A stretch of DNA of 64,000 nt from Allodiplogaster sudhausi (lineage: Eukaryota > Nematoda > Chromadorea > Rhabditida > Diplogasteridae). The DNA lies in contig CALZFC010000017.1 in NCBI GenBank assembly GCA_945643635.1, forward strand, positions 1,357,501-1,421,500, read 5' to 3'. A program made the position numbers and the translations under genes. The notes under the pieces are model-generated. The model saw only the letters and a program-made list of their open reading frames with translations. It made no database searches and was not told where the DNA came from. Positions 45,710 to 57,056 of the stretch are shown here, piece by piece (within the stretch, counting starts at the first letter, position 1; each line of letters opens with the position of its first letter).

Positions 45710-46990
45710 AAGAATGTATGTGCCATGGTCAATACGCAGCAATGAAACGAAAAGCCTTTATTATTGTGGTTGATATATGCATGTATGTACAGTCCCGCCC
45801 AGGATCTTGGTACCAAGGAGGGGTCGGAGGGGTCGGAGGGGTCCAAATGCATCCTCGGTAATAACTACTTTCCTAGGAGAGAGAAAAATATTTTAAATGG
45901 TACGTTGGTTTGCTTATAGCGAACGGATGTTACTGTTAAAAAATCGATAATTTCTTATCACTTGATAAGAAGTTATCAGTTTTCGCTTATAAAAAATTTC
46001 ATTTCTTATATTTTTAAAGGAAATTTCTTCTGTACCATTATTTTGTCTCTACCCACATCCCCAAATAATAAAATTAGAGATTGTATCATTGATAACGGAA
46101 TACGATAAATCAGACCTTATCACGCATGTTCAATAGCTGAGCAGATTCGCCCAACGATTCTGAATCTAGTTATTTAATCAGTTTTCAAATAGAGTGCCCG
46201 TTAACAATATATTTTTGATTGTGTGTACTTTCCATGCCTTTCATCAGAAAGATGTATGTATGTATTTTTTGTGAAGATTTGTGCCATCATAATTATTTAA
46301 CCTGTGAATATCTTTACATCTACATATGTACATACATACATATATGCACTACAGAGTTTTGTAGTTTTCACCTTTTCAGCTTCAATTCTTCTTATAGCTC
46401 TACTTCTTTATTATTTCACACTTTTTCAGATATAAAAGTTTTTTCTTGGCATGTGCAATTTTAAGTCCAGGCACTTATAAGTGATCAGAGCCTTCAGGGC
46501 AATTCGTCGCGATTAGAAACCTTAGATAAAAGCTTCACTAGGCCAACCTAAATACATATAAAATATTTGCAATTGCACTCAACATTTGCATACGGAACAT
46601 TTATCGAAGTCTCCAGCGAACTGTGAGTGAATACCTGAAAAAGATTCCTCAACCCCTCATTGTCAGCTCCATCACCATCATATTCGCTTACCTACACACA
46701 GTATTTCCTCGAGAAGATAGGATAAAGAAGAAGGCAAAAAAATTTACGATGAGATCGCGAAAGCGAAACTGTAGAAACAGTGCTGCTTCCTTACTCATCC
46801 GACGGCAGACTTTCATATAAGTGCATTTCAAGTAATTGTAAAGTGTCATAAAATACATATTCGAATTACCAACGCGTGTATTGCAAGGTCATTTGATTTT
46901 GTAAAGGAATCTTTCAGCCCATTCTCACATTTCACCTCGCATCCCTCTTCACCGCCGGCTGAGTCCCTCTAAGCAGAAGCGATCAAGAAA
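45710..46990. other. Gene-free interval between receptors
   Basis: Includes a short G-rich tandem (ggaggggtc three times) at 45820-45842, AT-rich palindromic cttatcacttgataag at 45954, and the duplicated 3' flank at 46180-46480. No convincing coding exon. Confidence 0.5.
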
Positions 46991-46997
46991 ACCAGCG

Positions 46998-47610
46998 ATG
47001 CTTGGTCACTTCATGGGTTAGGCCCCTTCTGCTCCTTATCCTATTTCATGTTTACTTCTCTCCCTCTCACTTATGAAAGAAAACATTTTAAAGCGTCATA
47101 TATTTTAATAATTCATCATATATGTATATAATATATATAAAGGGAATTACTAATTGAAGACGCCAGCGTCCTCCTTCACCTCTGCGCTCTCGCCGGCTCC
47201 GTTCTCCTCGTTGGTGTCTGCGGAAAGGTGATCTCAGCTTCTTCCTCGAGATTCTTCTCATTTCTTCGACTGTCCCCTCAAATGCTTTTTTTTTACCTGG
47301 CCCCTATTTTACCTCCAACAAGAAGTAATTCCTGGTTACTTTTACAGGCCGATCAACGAGCACCCGGCGGCCATGATGTCGACATCAGTTACAAGGTTTT
47401 ATATTTGCTTTACTGACCAAACAAACATTTTAGTCGTTAATAATTTGGAAAAGACAATTTAAAATCTTAATATTCGCATAATAAATTATTCATCACAAAT
47501 ATTATTCACATTTGCAGATAATCGAAGTGAAGAACGACTCCGGTAAAGACAAGAAGTTGGCATTCTTTTTTTCTATCAAAAACGAAGAGAAAAAGATGGC
47601 GAAGCCGTAA
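46998..47610 (+). CDS. Possible small secreted protein gene
   Basis: Four small exons can be joined in phase: 46998-47016 (MLGHFM), about 47159-47228, 47349-47396 and 47519-47610 (stop). They give roughly 75 residues: a hydrophobic leader (SVLLHLCALAGSVLLVGVCG) and a charged tail (IIEVKNDSGKDKKLAFFFS, then KNEEKKMAKP). The last two exons have good acceptors (tttacag, ttgcag) and a shared open phase. The first is weak. No family was recognised. Confidence 0.35.
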
Positions 47611-47649
47611 ATTAATAAAAAAAATTCCAATTCTTTTATATTAGGAAGA

Positions 47650-48440
47650 CTGGCTGCTGCTGCTGATCTCCTTACCGCCCTTCAACATCCACCACTTCTC
47701 CCGTTCGTTTTAGATAAAGCCCAAAGCCTTTTCCCCAGTAGTTAGGGGAGATATTTTACTACTAGGGGCATATCCTTGGATTTTACTAATTTTTTTTGTC
47801 ATAGCCTGTGAATTAAAATTTCGATTCCGACTTGCTTTCGCGTTTTCTTTAGGACGAGTCTGTCCAAAAATTTGCGGTACCTGCAAAGGGAATAACAGAG
47901 TCTTGTCATTGTACATATCTAATTTACTGATCTCTTCATATGCATGTATTTTAGCGTATCTTTTCCAGTCTATTAAGATGAGATGATGTGTTTTTTTTGT
48001 GAGCATCCGACTATTGTTCACAACCAGTGGAGCGCACGCAACGATAAAGGCGTAAACATGGAAACATAGGCGACGGAAGGAAGGAAGTGGCTGTCGGAGA
48101 GTTAATAATAAATGTTTATCCTGCATTAAAAAGAGTCGAAAAACATTCTCATGACAATTGTACTTATTGGTCATTGCTTGCTTCGTTATGCGCCTTATTC
48201 ATAATGTATCTGATTGTTGCGCGACTAGAATAAAAAAAACAACTCTGCAGCAATGATTCGCCCACCCCTTTTTTCCCAATCGGCAACAAAAGCCTGCGAA
48301 TATTTGCTTTAGCAATAAAGTCGGAAAAATATTGAAGAATGTGAGGTTTAAGGAAGAATCTTATTTTCTTCTTCAGTACTTGTATGTAGGAATTCATAGA
48401 CTTTCGTTCTTCATTTCCTAGATCAGACGTGTTACGACAC
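47650..48440. other. Stretch with one long minus-strand frame of doubtful meaning
   Basis: A 154-codon open frame runs 48174-47710 on the minus strand, without domain features or paralogue support. I do not call it a gene. Otherwise this is the upstream flank of GPCR-4. Confidence 0.4.
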
Positions 48441-48446
48441 AGACAG

Positions 48447-51138
48447 ATGCAACCACTGCAAGGGCTGATCATCTTCTTGGCCAGCAGTGCTATTCTTCTG
48501 AACGCAACTCTGATCGTGCTCCTTTTCGGTCAACGCCGCCAGAAGCTGCATGGTTCTGGCCTTTTCCCGTCGTTTGCCGTACTTCTTGCGCAGATCGCTG
48601 CGAATGATCTCCTCTACTCGATTTCATCACTTGCCTTATTACAGAGGTGCGAGAAAGAGAGAAATACAATATTTACGTTAGCAATAACAAACAAGCGATA
48701 TAATTGAAGCATTCACTCCTCTCGTGCTGGCGTCTATACTGTCGTCTACAATATTAATGACGGCTTTTGTGGTCTTGTCGGCCCATCGTTTTGTTTAATA
48801 ATGGCAATTGTTCGCCATTGCTGCTTCGCACACGTTGTTTATCTGCTTGCCGCCTCCTTTACCTACAGGTACTTTAATTACATAACTTTTAGTGAGGTTG
48901 TGCTCATTCTACATTTAGAATGTATTGCCACTGCACTTGTTTCTTTTCTATACAATATGAACTAGATTTCGACGAGAGCTCATAAAGGAAATTTCAGGTG
49001 GTACGTGCTGTCTCATACAGTGCCATCGATTCGAAGTGTACTTCTGGCCAGCGCACTTCTCTATGCTCCGTCGCTTGTAAACGCGGTGAGTGTGTATGTG
49101 AGAGAAAATAAAGATGTAACATAAGATTTAGAGAAAAAAATGTTAAAAAAAAGAAGCTCGCGGCGTTCTGATCATTCCAAATGCCTTATAGATGCTCATC
49201 TAAAATATGAGAATAACAAAAAAACATGGCGTTTCTTTAGATCGCCCAGTATTCCGAGCGAATCGACGATGCCGTCGTGCACAGCCGTTTTGCGCACGAC
49301 TTTCCAAACATCACCCTGGGCACTGGCACACTTACTGGTAGTTTAACAAAAAAACATTTACTCTAGAAAACTTTAATCCTTCTTTGTGTGTACTATGTAT
49401 TTAGAACTCTCCATATTTTGATTTTGCTCTTCTTCTTCTTCTTCTTCTTCTCTTCTTCTTCTTCTTCTTCTTCTTCTTCTTCTTCTTCTTCTTCTTCTTC
49501 TTCTTCTTCTTCTTCTTCTTCTTCTTCTTCTTCTTCTTCTTCTTCTTCTTCTTCTTCTTCTTCTTCTTCTTCTTCTTCTTCTTCTTCTTCTTCTTCTTCT
49601 TCTTCTTCTTCTTCTTCTTCTTCTTCTTCTTCTTCTTCTTCTTCTTCTTCTTCTTCTTCTTCTTCTTCTTCTTCTTCTTCTTCTTCTTCTTCTTCTTCTT
49701 CTTCTTCTTCTTCTTCTTCTTCTTCTTCTTCTTCTTCTTCTTCTTCTTCTTCTTCTTCTTCTTCTCTTCTTCTTCTTCTTCTTCTTCTTCTTCTTCTTCT
49801 TCTTCTTCTTCTTCTTCTTCTTCTTCTTCTTCTTCTTCTTCTTCTTCTTTTCTCTTGTTAAAACTGAAAACTCTACTTGATTTAGTAATTAATACATATA
49901 TACATACATATATGATTGACATTTTTTTTCATATTTGTAAATTTTGTGCTGTCAGATTAAAAAAAATAGTGTTGTGCGCGATAAATTAATAAGATAAATG
50001 TAGGCAAGTTTATTTCGTCTCCGCTGGCCAGAGCGGGCGTCTTCTACTTCGCCTGCGCTCCCCTCCCGGCAACAGTCATCATTCTCATCGTACGTCATTT
50101 GACCCTTCGTCTGCTCGCCAAGCGACGCGAAGCCATGAGCCAATCGTTGCATGCAGGACATCGACGAGTCATGCTGGTATCTTCGTTGATCTTCGTTGAT
50201 CTTTGATCTTTGATCTTTCATCAATACATCTCTTTGAGGTGCTGACACTGCACGCCCTCTCACCGATCGCATCCGTCATGGGCGGGCTACTCTTCATGCT
50301 CAACTACATGCAAATCATGCCGAAGAATGTGCCTCGCGAACTGCTGTTTCTGTCGGGAATTGTTAGTGGTTTACATCATTGGAGATGAAAAGAAACATAA
50401 AAATATATTTTAAAAAAAATAAACATGCGACCAAGTGTTCTTTAGAATATAAGAATTAATAGATATAATTATGTATGTATATATAAATTATATGATAAAC
50501 GGGGAACACCTAGGAGAAGTTGTAAAAGGAGTGAGTTCTCATTCAATTTGTAGTGTTATTTCGACCATTCAGGTATCCGAGTTTGTCGGGCCATTGAATG
50601 CTCTCGTCACTCTGCTATTCTTCAAGCACTTCCGAAGGTGGGCTTAATAATGTAGTCTTGCAGCCTTTGAATAGTTGCACCGTGTCAATTCGATTTGAGG
50701 GCGTTGAATTAATGTCTATTTAAGGGAACCAGATTTTGAATTGGTGCCTCAACCATTTAGCTCTTTTTTTCTGCATAGACAGCGTGTGAAATTGGAAGTA
50801 GTGCAGCACCAAATGTAAACAAAATTTGGCGCGGCCAGATTTTGTAGGCTTGTAACTTTGTGACAAGCGGGAAGAAAATGGTGGAAGCTAGATTTTTCGT
50901 CGCATGCGAACTGATCCACCTTCAAAAAACCCAGATGATAAATAATCAGTGAACGGGACCTTTAAGAAAGATATTGTTCAATTTGTCATTGTTGGGAAGG
51001 ATATTTGTAATTATCAAACTAGTGTATTCTTTGCAGACAGCTATATTAATTCGGGTTTTCAGCAGAATATTTGCTTTTGGGAAGATGAAGAGCCTGGAGG
51101 TACTGTCAGCACAACGATCTAAAAGTACGCAGCAGTGA
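48447..51138 (+). CDS. GPCR-4: serpentine (Srd/Str-like) chemoreceptor
   Basis: Eight exons: 48447-48646, 48710-48868, 48998-49085, 49241-49337, 50004-50176, 50239-50361, 50573-50637 and 51066-51138, giving 325 residues. Layout and intron phases equal those of GPCR-3. TM1 LQGLIIFLASSAILLNAT; TM2 FAVLLAQIAANDLLYSIS; TM3 region GLVGPSFCLIMAIVRHC then SFTYRWYVL; TM6 LTLHALSPIASVMGGLLFM; TM7 GPLNALVTLLFFKHFRR; tail RIFAFGKMKSLEVLSAQR. Intron 4 holds a (CTT)n array of about 420 bp. The last acceptor is a NAGNAG (cagcag), which could add one residue. No lesion was seen. Function as in GPCR-3, inferred. Confidence 0.8.
49425..49852. repeat. (CTT)n microsatellite, about 140 units, in intron 4 of GPCR-4
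   Basis: Nearly pure ctt repeats with phase breaks near 49451 and 49764. On the opposite strand it reads as polypurine GAA. The long Ser/Leu or Lys/Glu frames it creates are artefacts. Confidence 0.95.
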
Positions 51139-51139
51139 A

Positions 51140-51571
51140 TAATGTATCAATCATCGTTACTGGGCGAAAAAAAACAAAAGCCTTTTTTACGCATATGTAT
51201 TATGTGATGCATCCATAACTATTTATATAATATGGTTACATCTTTATCCGTACCGCAAAGTTGTGCTGTTTTCACCTATTTCAGCAACTTCAATTCTTCT
51301 TATTGCTCGACTTTTACTATGTCTCACTTTCTCACAGACAAAAGGTTTTGCTTCGCATGTATTTCCTATCATATGTGTATGTTGGCTGATGTCTTTACAA
51401 TTGTAGTGTGCATTCATGTAAACATTTCCGGGTTCTCCTATTTGACAACATACGTCGGCATCCTCTTTTCTCCGTCAACGCACACACAACGTCAAGTCTC
51501 CCTTTTGTTCGCCGTGAGGATAAAGAATGTCTCATACCGTTGAAAGATGAATTCACGGGGGAGTATTTAAT

Positions 51572-51617
<46 letters not shown>

Positions 51618-52041
51618 AAAATGTTGATGGTGAGCGGAACTGTACGTCAAATGCAAAGTCAACGCCTCTTTTCGTCTTTGTGATTAGATGGCACGGAGGA
51701 TACTCTATTCCGTCTTGGCAGAATTTGGTGTGCCGAACTGAAAAAAATGAGACGACATTTCTATTTTTTCTTAAGTTTACTAAAATTGTATCTGCGAAAC
51801 AAACGGAATGGAATTATGTTGTTGTTTTCTTCAATGCATTAGGGAGGAGAGCACTGCAGATTTGTATGATGTGGCCTGCCGCGACGCATCAACGCGGGAA
51901 AATACTGTAGTTGGTGTACTCTCAAACCAGCAGAATTTGTATGCCCCGTACCCTCCGTTGGTATCTTCTGTATCCCCGGCGTCTGCTGTCCCATCCTTAT
52001 AATCTCAACGACTCCCTTGATTCTCATACACACTCCCTGTT

Positions 52042-52074
<33 letters not shown>

Positions 52075-52529
52075 TGCTTTTCCTTCAAACATCTACCAGT
52101 GAAACAAGTGTGTATGGACTACTCTCCCAGTCATCTTCAAAGAACTAATCATGTTCACAACTGGACTGCATGCAGGATTGAACGAATCGAAGTTTTCGTC
52201 TACGTCCCTTTTATTGTGTTTAATCGAAAGAAAAAGTTCAGCAATAATTCTGTTTAACCGGTGGAAGAGAATCGAACTCGTGTGGTGTCCAATTAAAATC
52301 TCAAATGACTTCATACACCATTTCCGTTACTTAAACAGTGGGAATGATTCGACAGAGAATTTAAAGGAATTCAGCAATTCTTGAAGAAATTGTGTCATAA
52401 GCAAATAGTTACGAAATTGAAATCTCTCGTAATTTTTTTGCCTTATGGTTAGAAGGGAGCGGGATTTCGTTCACAGAAAGGTGACATCTTCAAAGTTAAA
52501 AAAAAAAAAAACAAGATCTCGAGAACGGT
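51140..52529. other. Gene-free interval with GA and CT tracts
   Basis: 51180-51400 is the duplicated 3' flank of the receptor unit. (GA)n at 51577-51613 and (CT)n at 52041-52073. No supported exon. Confidence 0.55.
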
Positions 52530-52692
52530 TCAGGAATCATGCCCGGGAGCGACGTCGTTAATCTTCTTGAAGCTGTACTGGCTGAAGTTCTTCCAGGCCT
52601 GCTCGAAGAGGTCGAAGCTGTAGAAAGCGCGACGGGCGGTCGCTGGAGGGGCGCAGTTCCCCTTGGCCACATCCTCCGCCTTCACTGCTGTC
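52530..52692 (-). CDS. Terminal exon of an unidentified gene
   Basis: Minus-strand exon with acceptor acaccag at 52693-52699, one base completing a codon and then 54 codons to a stop: TAVKAEDVAKGNCAPPATAR, followed by FYSFDLFEQAWKNFSQYSF. The strong GC bias at third codon positions marks it off from the AT-rich surroundings and argues for a real, perhaps well expressed, gene. Upstream exons were not identified and the family is unknown. Confidence 0.45.
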
Positions 52693-52739
52693 CTGGTGTG
52701 CGAAGTAATTTGCACAGGACGTTTATTCATTGAGATTAA

Positions 52740-54454
52740 ACGCAAGCAAAAAGATCTAATTTAGCATCTCAGGTGGTGCAGATCTTCTTTGAAGAAAAAA
52801 GTGTCACCAACTTTTGACAAGAACTACGAAGTGATAGTTGACGCCAGCGACCACTTGAGAAGAAGCATTGACCAACTATAAAATGTTGCAAAATTGAATT
52901 GAAGACGGATTGTGCGTTTTATTGAAAAAGGACAAAAGAATTCGTTTATTATGTTCTGAAGTTGTAATGTTCTTCATTGCCACATAACAATAACTTGTAG
53001 CTAAAACCTTGATTGGAACGATATAGTTGTCGTGGTCGAGTTTCTCGTTGAATTGCTGAACTCCGCGTGACACTTTGCGCTAAAATTACTGACAAACGTT
53101 GATATTTTGTAAGCGGAAGCGTCGCTCACATTTCAATTTCGATTTCGATTTCTATTTTTTCATTGTTCTTTGGAACAAATGCAAAGATGGCGAACAATAT
53201 CAATTTTATCAGCAACAATATAGTATATAATTTTGAAACTAGACAGACAGAAATGCAAATGTAATAACCAAGAGTTCAGGAGAGTTGACATCCAGCTGCT
53301 GCCATCCTCCCAAGATTGGTGAGGCGCCCGAAGAGATGAGAAGGGAGAACAGAGCAGACAAGAAAACAACAACTCCTCGCATCTCTTCTCTGCATTTAGT
53401 AGGAAGTATGTAGATACATATACATACTTTTCAAATGATTGATAGCGAAATTCCGCCTATCATACAACCGTATCTTAAGTACATGAAAGATATTGAAGTA
53501 ATCTTAGGTCTACATATGTATGTACATCCAATTAAGTTCGTTCATCACACAGCCCAAGTTTAAGAAATTGATAAAAACAAGTAAAGATTAGTTCAATTTG
53601 TTCGCGCTCTCGAGCTCTTTTATCGCTGTCACAGCAATATTATGACACTTATTATTATTATTTTAAGTTTTCTTACACTTTCTCAGCTCTCTTGAACGCT
53701 CTCTATCCTTGGTATCCTTTTGCTCTCTTTCACATACAAACTGCTTCTCTCTTGCCCTCAAGGAAAGAGTAAACGATGCAAAATGAGAAACAATCTGAGA
53801 ACGGGCGTTACTGGGCAGACATCGAAATCGGAAAATAAATGAATGATTAGCCATACGATGAGTCAGCAGGCAATCACATGGCAGAAACCAATTAAGCAAG
53901 AACACTCCAGGCCTTTCTACCGGTGAGAAATCAAGGAACAATGAGAGTAGAAGAGAAAGAAAGGAAATGATGGAAATAAAATAGATGGAAATGGAAAGTT
54001 GTATGTGATTGCTTTGCCACAACAAAAAAAAACATTCAGATGACAATTTCTTTCTGGCATTATTGCTTTTTCTTTTTTTTTATTGATTTTATTGTACAAG
54101 ATGTGGAAGTGAAGATGGCCATTATTGTGATATGAATGATAATTTATCCAAGTTACTGCCCTTTTATTTAACTCATATGGATGTTGAATGTATCTGACCA
54201 TGCGAGTTTTGCTCTCTTTCTACAGATCAAAATCAGGTTGTCGAACACGAATCATCGTTGTGCTGCTGATCTGAAAGAAATCATGTCATTCATGAATTGT
54301 TCTTTTTTTATATTAACTAGTCAGCAAGTGCAGGAAACATTGATGGATAACTTTATCGCTCCGAAAATTGAATAGAGGAGAGCTGTATTTCAAAAGGCGT
54401 TATAAATCAAAAGGAATTTGATGCTTTCTTGCAACTACTCACAAGTTCCGTTCC
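52740..54454. other. Stretch without supported exons
   Basis: Contains several short open frames on both strands and AT-rich simple sequence. It could be intron if 52692 and 54455 belong to one gene, as both lie on the minus strand. Confidence 0.4.
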
Positions 54455-54685
54455 CTAATTGAGAAAGCCATAATGAACCTCGATGTTGGAGACTGGAGAG
54501 TTCTGAGCCGATCTCTTCCAGAAGGCAAAGCAGGAGACATCGGGCATGATCATGGAGCGGAGGGAGCGGGAGGTGGCGAGCAGGAAGTAGGTGGGCAGCA
54601 AGGAGATCGCGTCCTGCAGGATGGGCGTAGCGCGACCGGCAATGGCAGAGATCGAGGAGAGAGTGGAGGAGAAGAAGAGGATGAA
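54455..54685 (-). CDS. Terminal exon, probably of another multi-membrane receptor
   Basis: Minus-strand exon after acceptor ctgcag, 77 codons to stop. It encodes two hydrophobic spans (FILFFSSTLSSISAIAG; ISLLPTYFLLATSRSLR) followed by RSMIMPDVSCFAF and a hydrophilic tail. The arrangement Pro-x-Tyr-x-Leu-Leu-x-x-Ser-x-x-x-Arg ending a membrane span resembles the TM7 and tail of nematode seven-helix receptors of a family other than GPCR-1 to -4. A 21-nt candidate exon (FSMACTQ) lies upstream near 54830. Codons are GC-rich as in 52530-52692. Confidence 0.42.
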   Translation of the reverse strand, partial: FILFFSSTLSSISAIAGRATPILQDAISLLPTYFLLATSRSLRSMIMPDVSCFAFWKRSAQNSPVSNIEVHYGFLN

Positions 54686-54689
54686 CTGC

Positions 54690-55435
54690 AGAATAGTCAC
54701 TGTTGTACTCTACTATATACTGGTACTACATTTCTCAAACTTGCAACTCACTTCCTACATGACAATAAATATTTCATCTTCATTTTTTAGTCTTTATATT
54801 AGCATCGTGAGAAAAGGTGGCGAACCTGAGTGCAGGCCATGCTGAACTGAAGCAAAAATATTTGCAGCTGTATCTGCAGGAACCATTTAAATCTTGTAAA
54901 TTTGCATACATAAAAGCGTAATCATTTTATAAACATTCCAAATAAAAGGAATTACAATATATGCCCAAATACATATGCTTAATAAATTCAAGCTGAATAA
55001 CATTTTCATGCCTCAATAATGTTACGTGTACATAAGTAAAAAAAAAAGATTTACACTCAACAATTTGTACTTATGAAAAGTGCAATTGATCTATATAAAA
55101 ATCATCATGTGTGTTCTAGGAGACAGCGGAGAGGATGAAGAAGTTGTTCGGAGATTTTCAAGGAGAGGAAGTGTTATGCTTATGGCAGAATTGGCCACAG
55201 CAGCACGATTCAATTTGAATTTGATAATAAGCTCTGATTCTATCCAGGTGATCGTGTTCCTAGCCAGACCGGTATTCATCGTCGACGGAAGTGCGGTGCT
55301 GCTGCAACAATCTCATGTTTGCCACCTTTAAGAAATAGACGACATTCATCGAATTATCTCATGTATATTCGCTTTAATGAGCAAGTCGGAAAAACATTTA
55401 GCAACGCACAAAATTTGTCACTGTACGACCTTTTA
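54690..55435. other. Stretch with a doubtful minus-strand exon
   Basis: An open frame at 55279-55091 (minus), including ENLRTTSSS, might be an exon of the receptor ending at 54455, but the splice sites do not decide it. Confidence 0.3.
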
Positions 55436-55439
55436 AAAC

Positions 55440-55640
55440 AAATTTCACAAGTTTTCAACGTTTTTCAAGATTTTTTTTTACGGAATTAGTGAAGAAAAAT
55501 TCCAGGATCACATATTGAAACGTCATTTGCCTAAAAACACTTTCTGCCGCGAGATATTCCACTTGGCCCAATTGGCCGCGTCCGCTATAGCCGACGCAGC
55601 ATTGACCCCCCGCCGTTGAGCGCTACTGTACATACATATC
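55440..55640 (+). repeat. Dispersed repeat, copy 3
   Basis: Matches 27305-27490: attagtgaagaaaaattc, tttctgc then gatattccacttggccca, and cgccgttgagcg then tactgtacata. Direct orientation relative to copy 2. Confidence 0.75.
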
Positions 55641-55935
55641 AGCAATGTGTCGATTATATTCATTTGTTCGCAGAATATTTGTCATTTAAAAAAGTGCTTT
55701 GAGGAAGATTTACATACCTCGTATTTTCAACGACATACATAGATATACAAACATACATATATAGTAATCTTTGAGATATGTATGTACATAAATGTATTGT
55801 GAATTTTGGGTACATTTCGTGAAAGCATAACAAGCACAAACAGTGCGAACACAGTGTGCTATTTGCACTCTGCATACTCGCTTTGAATCATAATTGCTTA
55901 CAAACAAAACACAAAAACATTTAATATTTCAAGGA

Positions 55936-56185
55936 CGGCTTCACTGGCGATGGTGGCTTTGAGGATGGCAGCGATTCGTACTTGAGAAAGACAACTACTA
56001 CGTTGACAACAACAGCAAGGAACCACTACGACGACCACGACAACCCATTCTCGTTGTTCGCCATGAGCTGTCAGCCAAAGCCAACGACGACAGAGGCGCC
56101 GACCGAGCCGCCGCATGTTGAAATGTACAATACGGTCGGCTATAGCACCAGAGGCCATAGAACTGGCGGTTACAGTAATCTATGA
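55936..56185 (+). CDS. Last exon of a Thr-rich protein gene
   Basis: Plus-strand exon after acceptor tttcaag, open to TGA at 56183-56185. The product is GFTGDGGFEDGSDSYLRK, then a Thr-rich stretch (TTTTLTTTAR), HYDDHDNPFSLF, PKPTTTEAPTEPP and GYSTRGHRTGGYSNL. The low-complexity Thr/Pro region is typical of secreted or cuticle-associated proteins. Upstream exons were not identified and the reading phase rests on openness and composition alone. Confidence 0.4.
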
Positions 56186-56219
56186 AAGGTACATATCTTC
56201 CAGACTGTCTAAGGATGCG

Positions 56220-56300
56220 GTAGAGTATCGCAAATATGTTGTGCTAGGTCCGGGTTCGATGCTCGATCGGGAACAAAGTTTTCTCGGCTCTATTCTTGTT
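56220..56300 (+). repeat. tRNA-like B-box fragment (SINE-like)
   Basis: gtccgggttcgatgctcg near 56248 resembles the B-box region of the transposon arms (gtccgggttcgaagcccg), with a following aacaaagttttc as at 33165. No A box. Confidence 0.45.
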
Positions 56301-56301
56301 T

Positions 56302-56590
56302 AGGCGCCCATGACTTTGTAGGCGTCCCACGGTAAATAAAGGCATCCCATATGTGACCCAAATATGTATTTTTAGGCGTCCGATGCATTTAGAGGCATCC
56401 CGCAGAAAATAAATGGTCAAAAATAAAAATTATTTCTTTTAACATGAAAGTCCTTTATTTTTACAATAGTACAAGGTCGGAAATTGGATCGGACTCCCAA
56501 AATTTCACCGGACGCCTCTATTTTCCACAGGACGCCTCTGAATAATTGGGACGCCTATATTTATCGATTGGACGCCTATAATTTCATGTG
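56302..56590. repeat. Inverted array of spaced TAGGCGTCC motifs
   Basis: Left half: ggcgccc, ggcgtcc, ggcatcc, ggcgtcc and ggcatcc at about 20-30 bp spacing. Right half from about 56500: ggacgcct four times in inverse orientation. The centre is AT-rich with aaataaaaattatttctttt. The whole can fold as one hairpin. Confidence 0.8.
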
Positions 56591-57056
56591 ACTCCTACAC
56601 TCGAATAGAGACGCATTGCCAGTCTGTGGAAAACGTTGTTTTGCACTTAAATTGCATTTGAACCATTAAATCACAATGATGATTCGATTCTAGTAAGCTA
56701 TGAGTGAATCCAATCCAGGTATGTAGGCTCTGACACATTACTTCAATATCGTTTATTTGATAAAATGAGGAAGTGCTTACCGCAAAAAAGCACCACATCA
56801 TGTGGCACTACATTCAAGTTTGTCCTTGTTGTTGTGTCAGCACTAGAATTCACATATTGCTCATTTTGTGCATTTCCTGGCACTATTTTGTGTCTTCCTT
56901 GCTGCACAGTAAGGCATCTCGAGTAATCTTTGAGATATACATATATTATGAATTTTTTGTGCATTTCGAGAAAACATAACAACCACAAACAGACAAACAA
57001 AAAAACTCAAACAAGGAAGACATATGTATGTATTACAATATATGCCGAATCTATTT
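56591..57056. other. Gene-free stretch
   Basis: Only short open frames; 3' flank of IR-B. Confidence 0.5.

Noticed and set aside
47710..48174. 154-codon minus-strand frame
   Set aside because: No domains, no paralogue elsewhere in the window, and codon use like intergenic DNA.
49388..49922. Long Ser/Leu-rich (plus) and Lys/Glu-rich (minus) open frames
   Set aside because: They are translations of the (CTT)n microsatellite; no gene evidence.
53663..54201. 127- and 94-codon minus-strand frames
   Set aside because: Low-complexity composition, no splice support, no family features.
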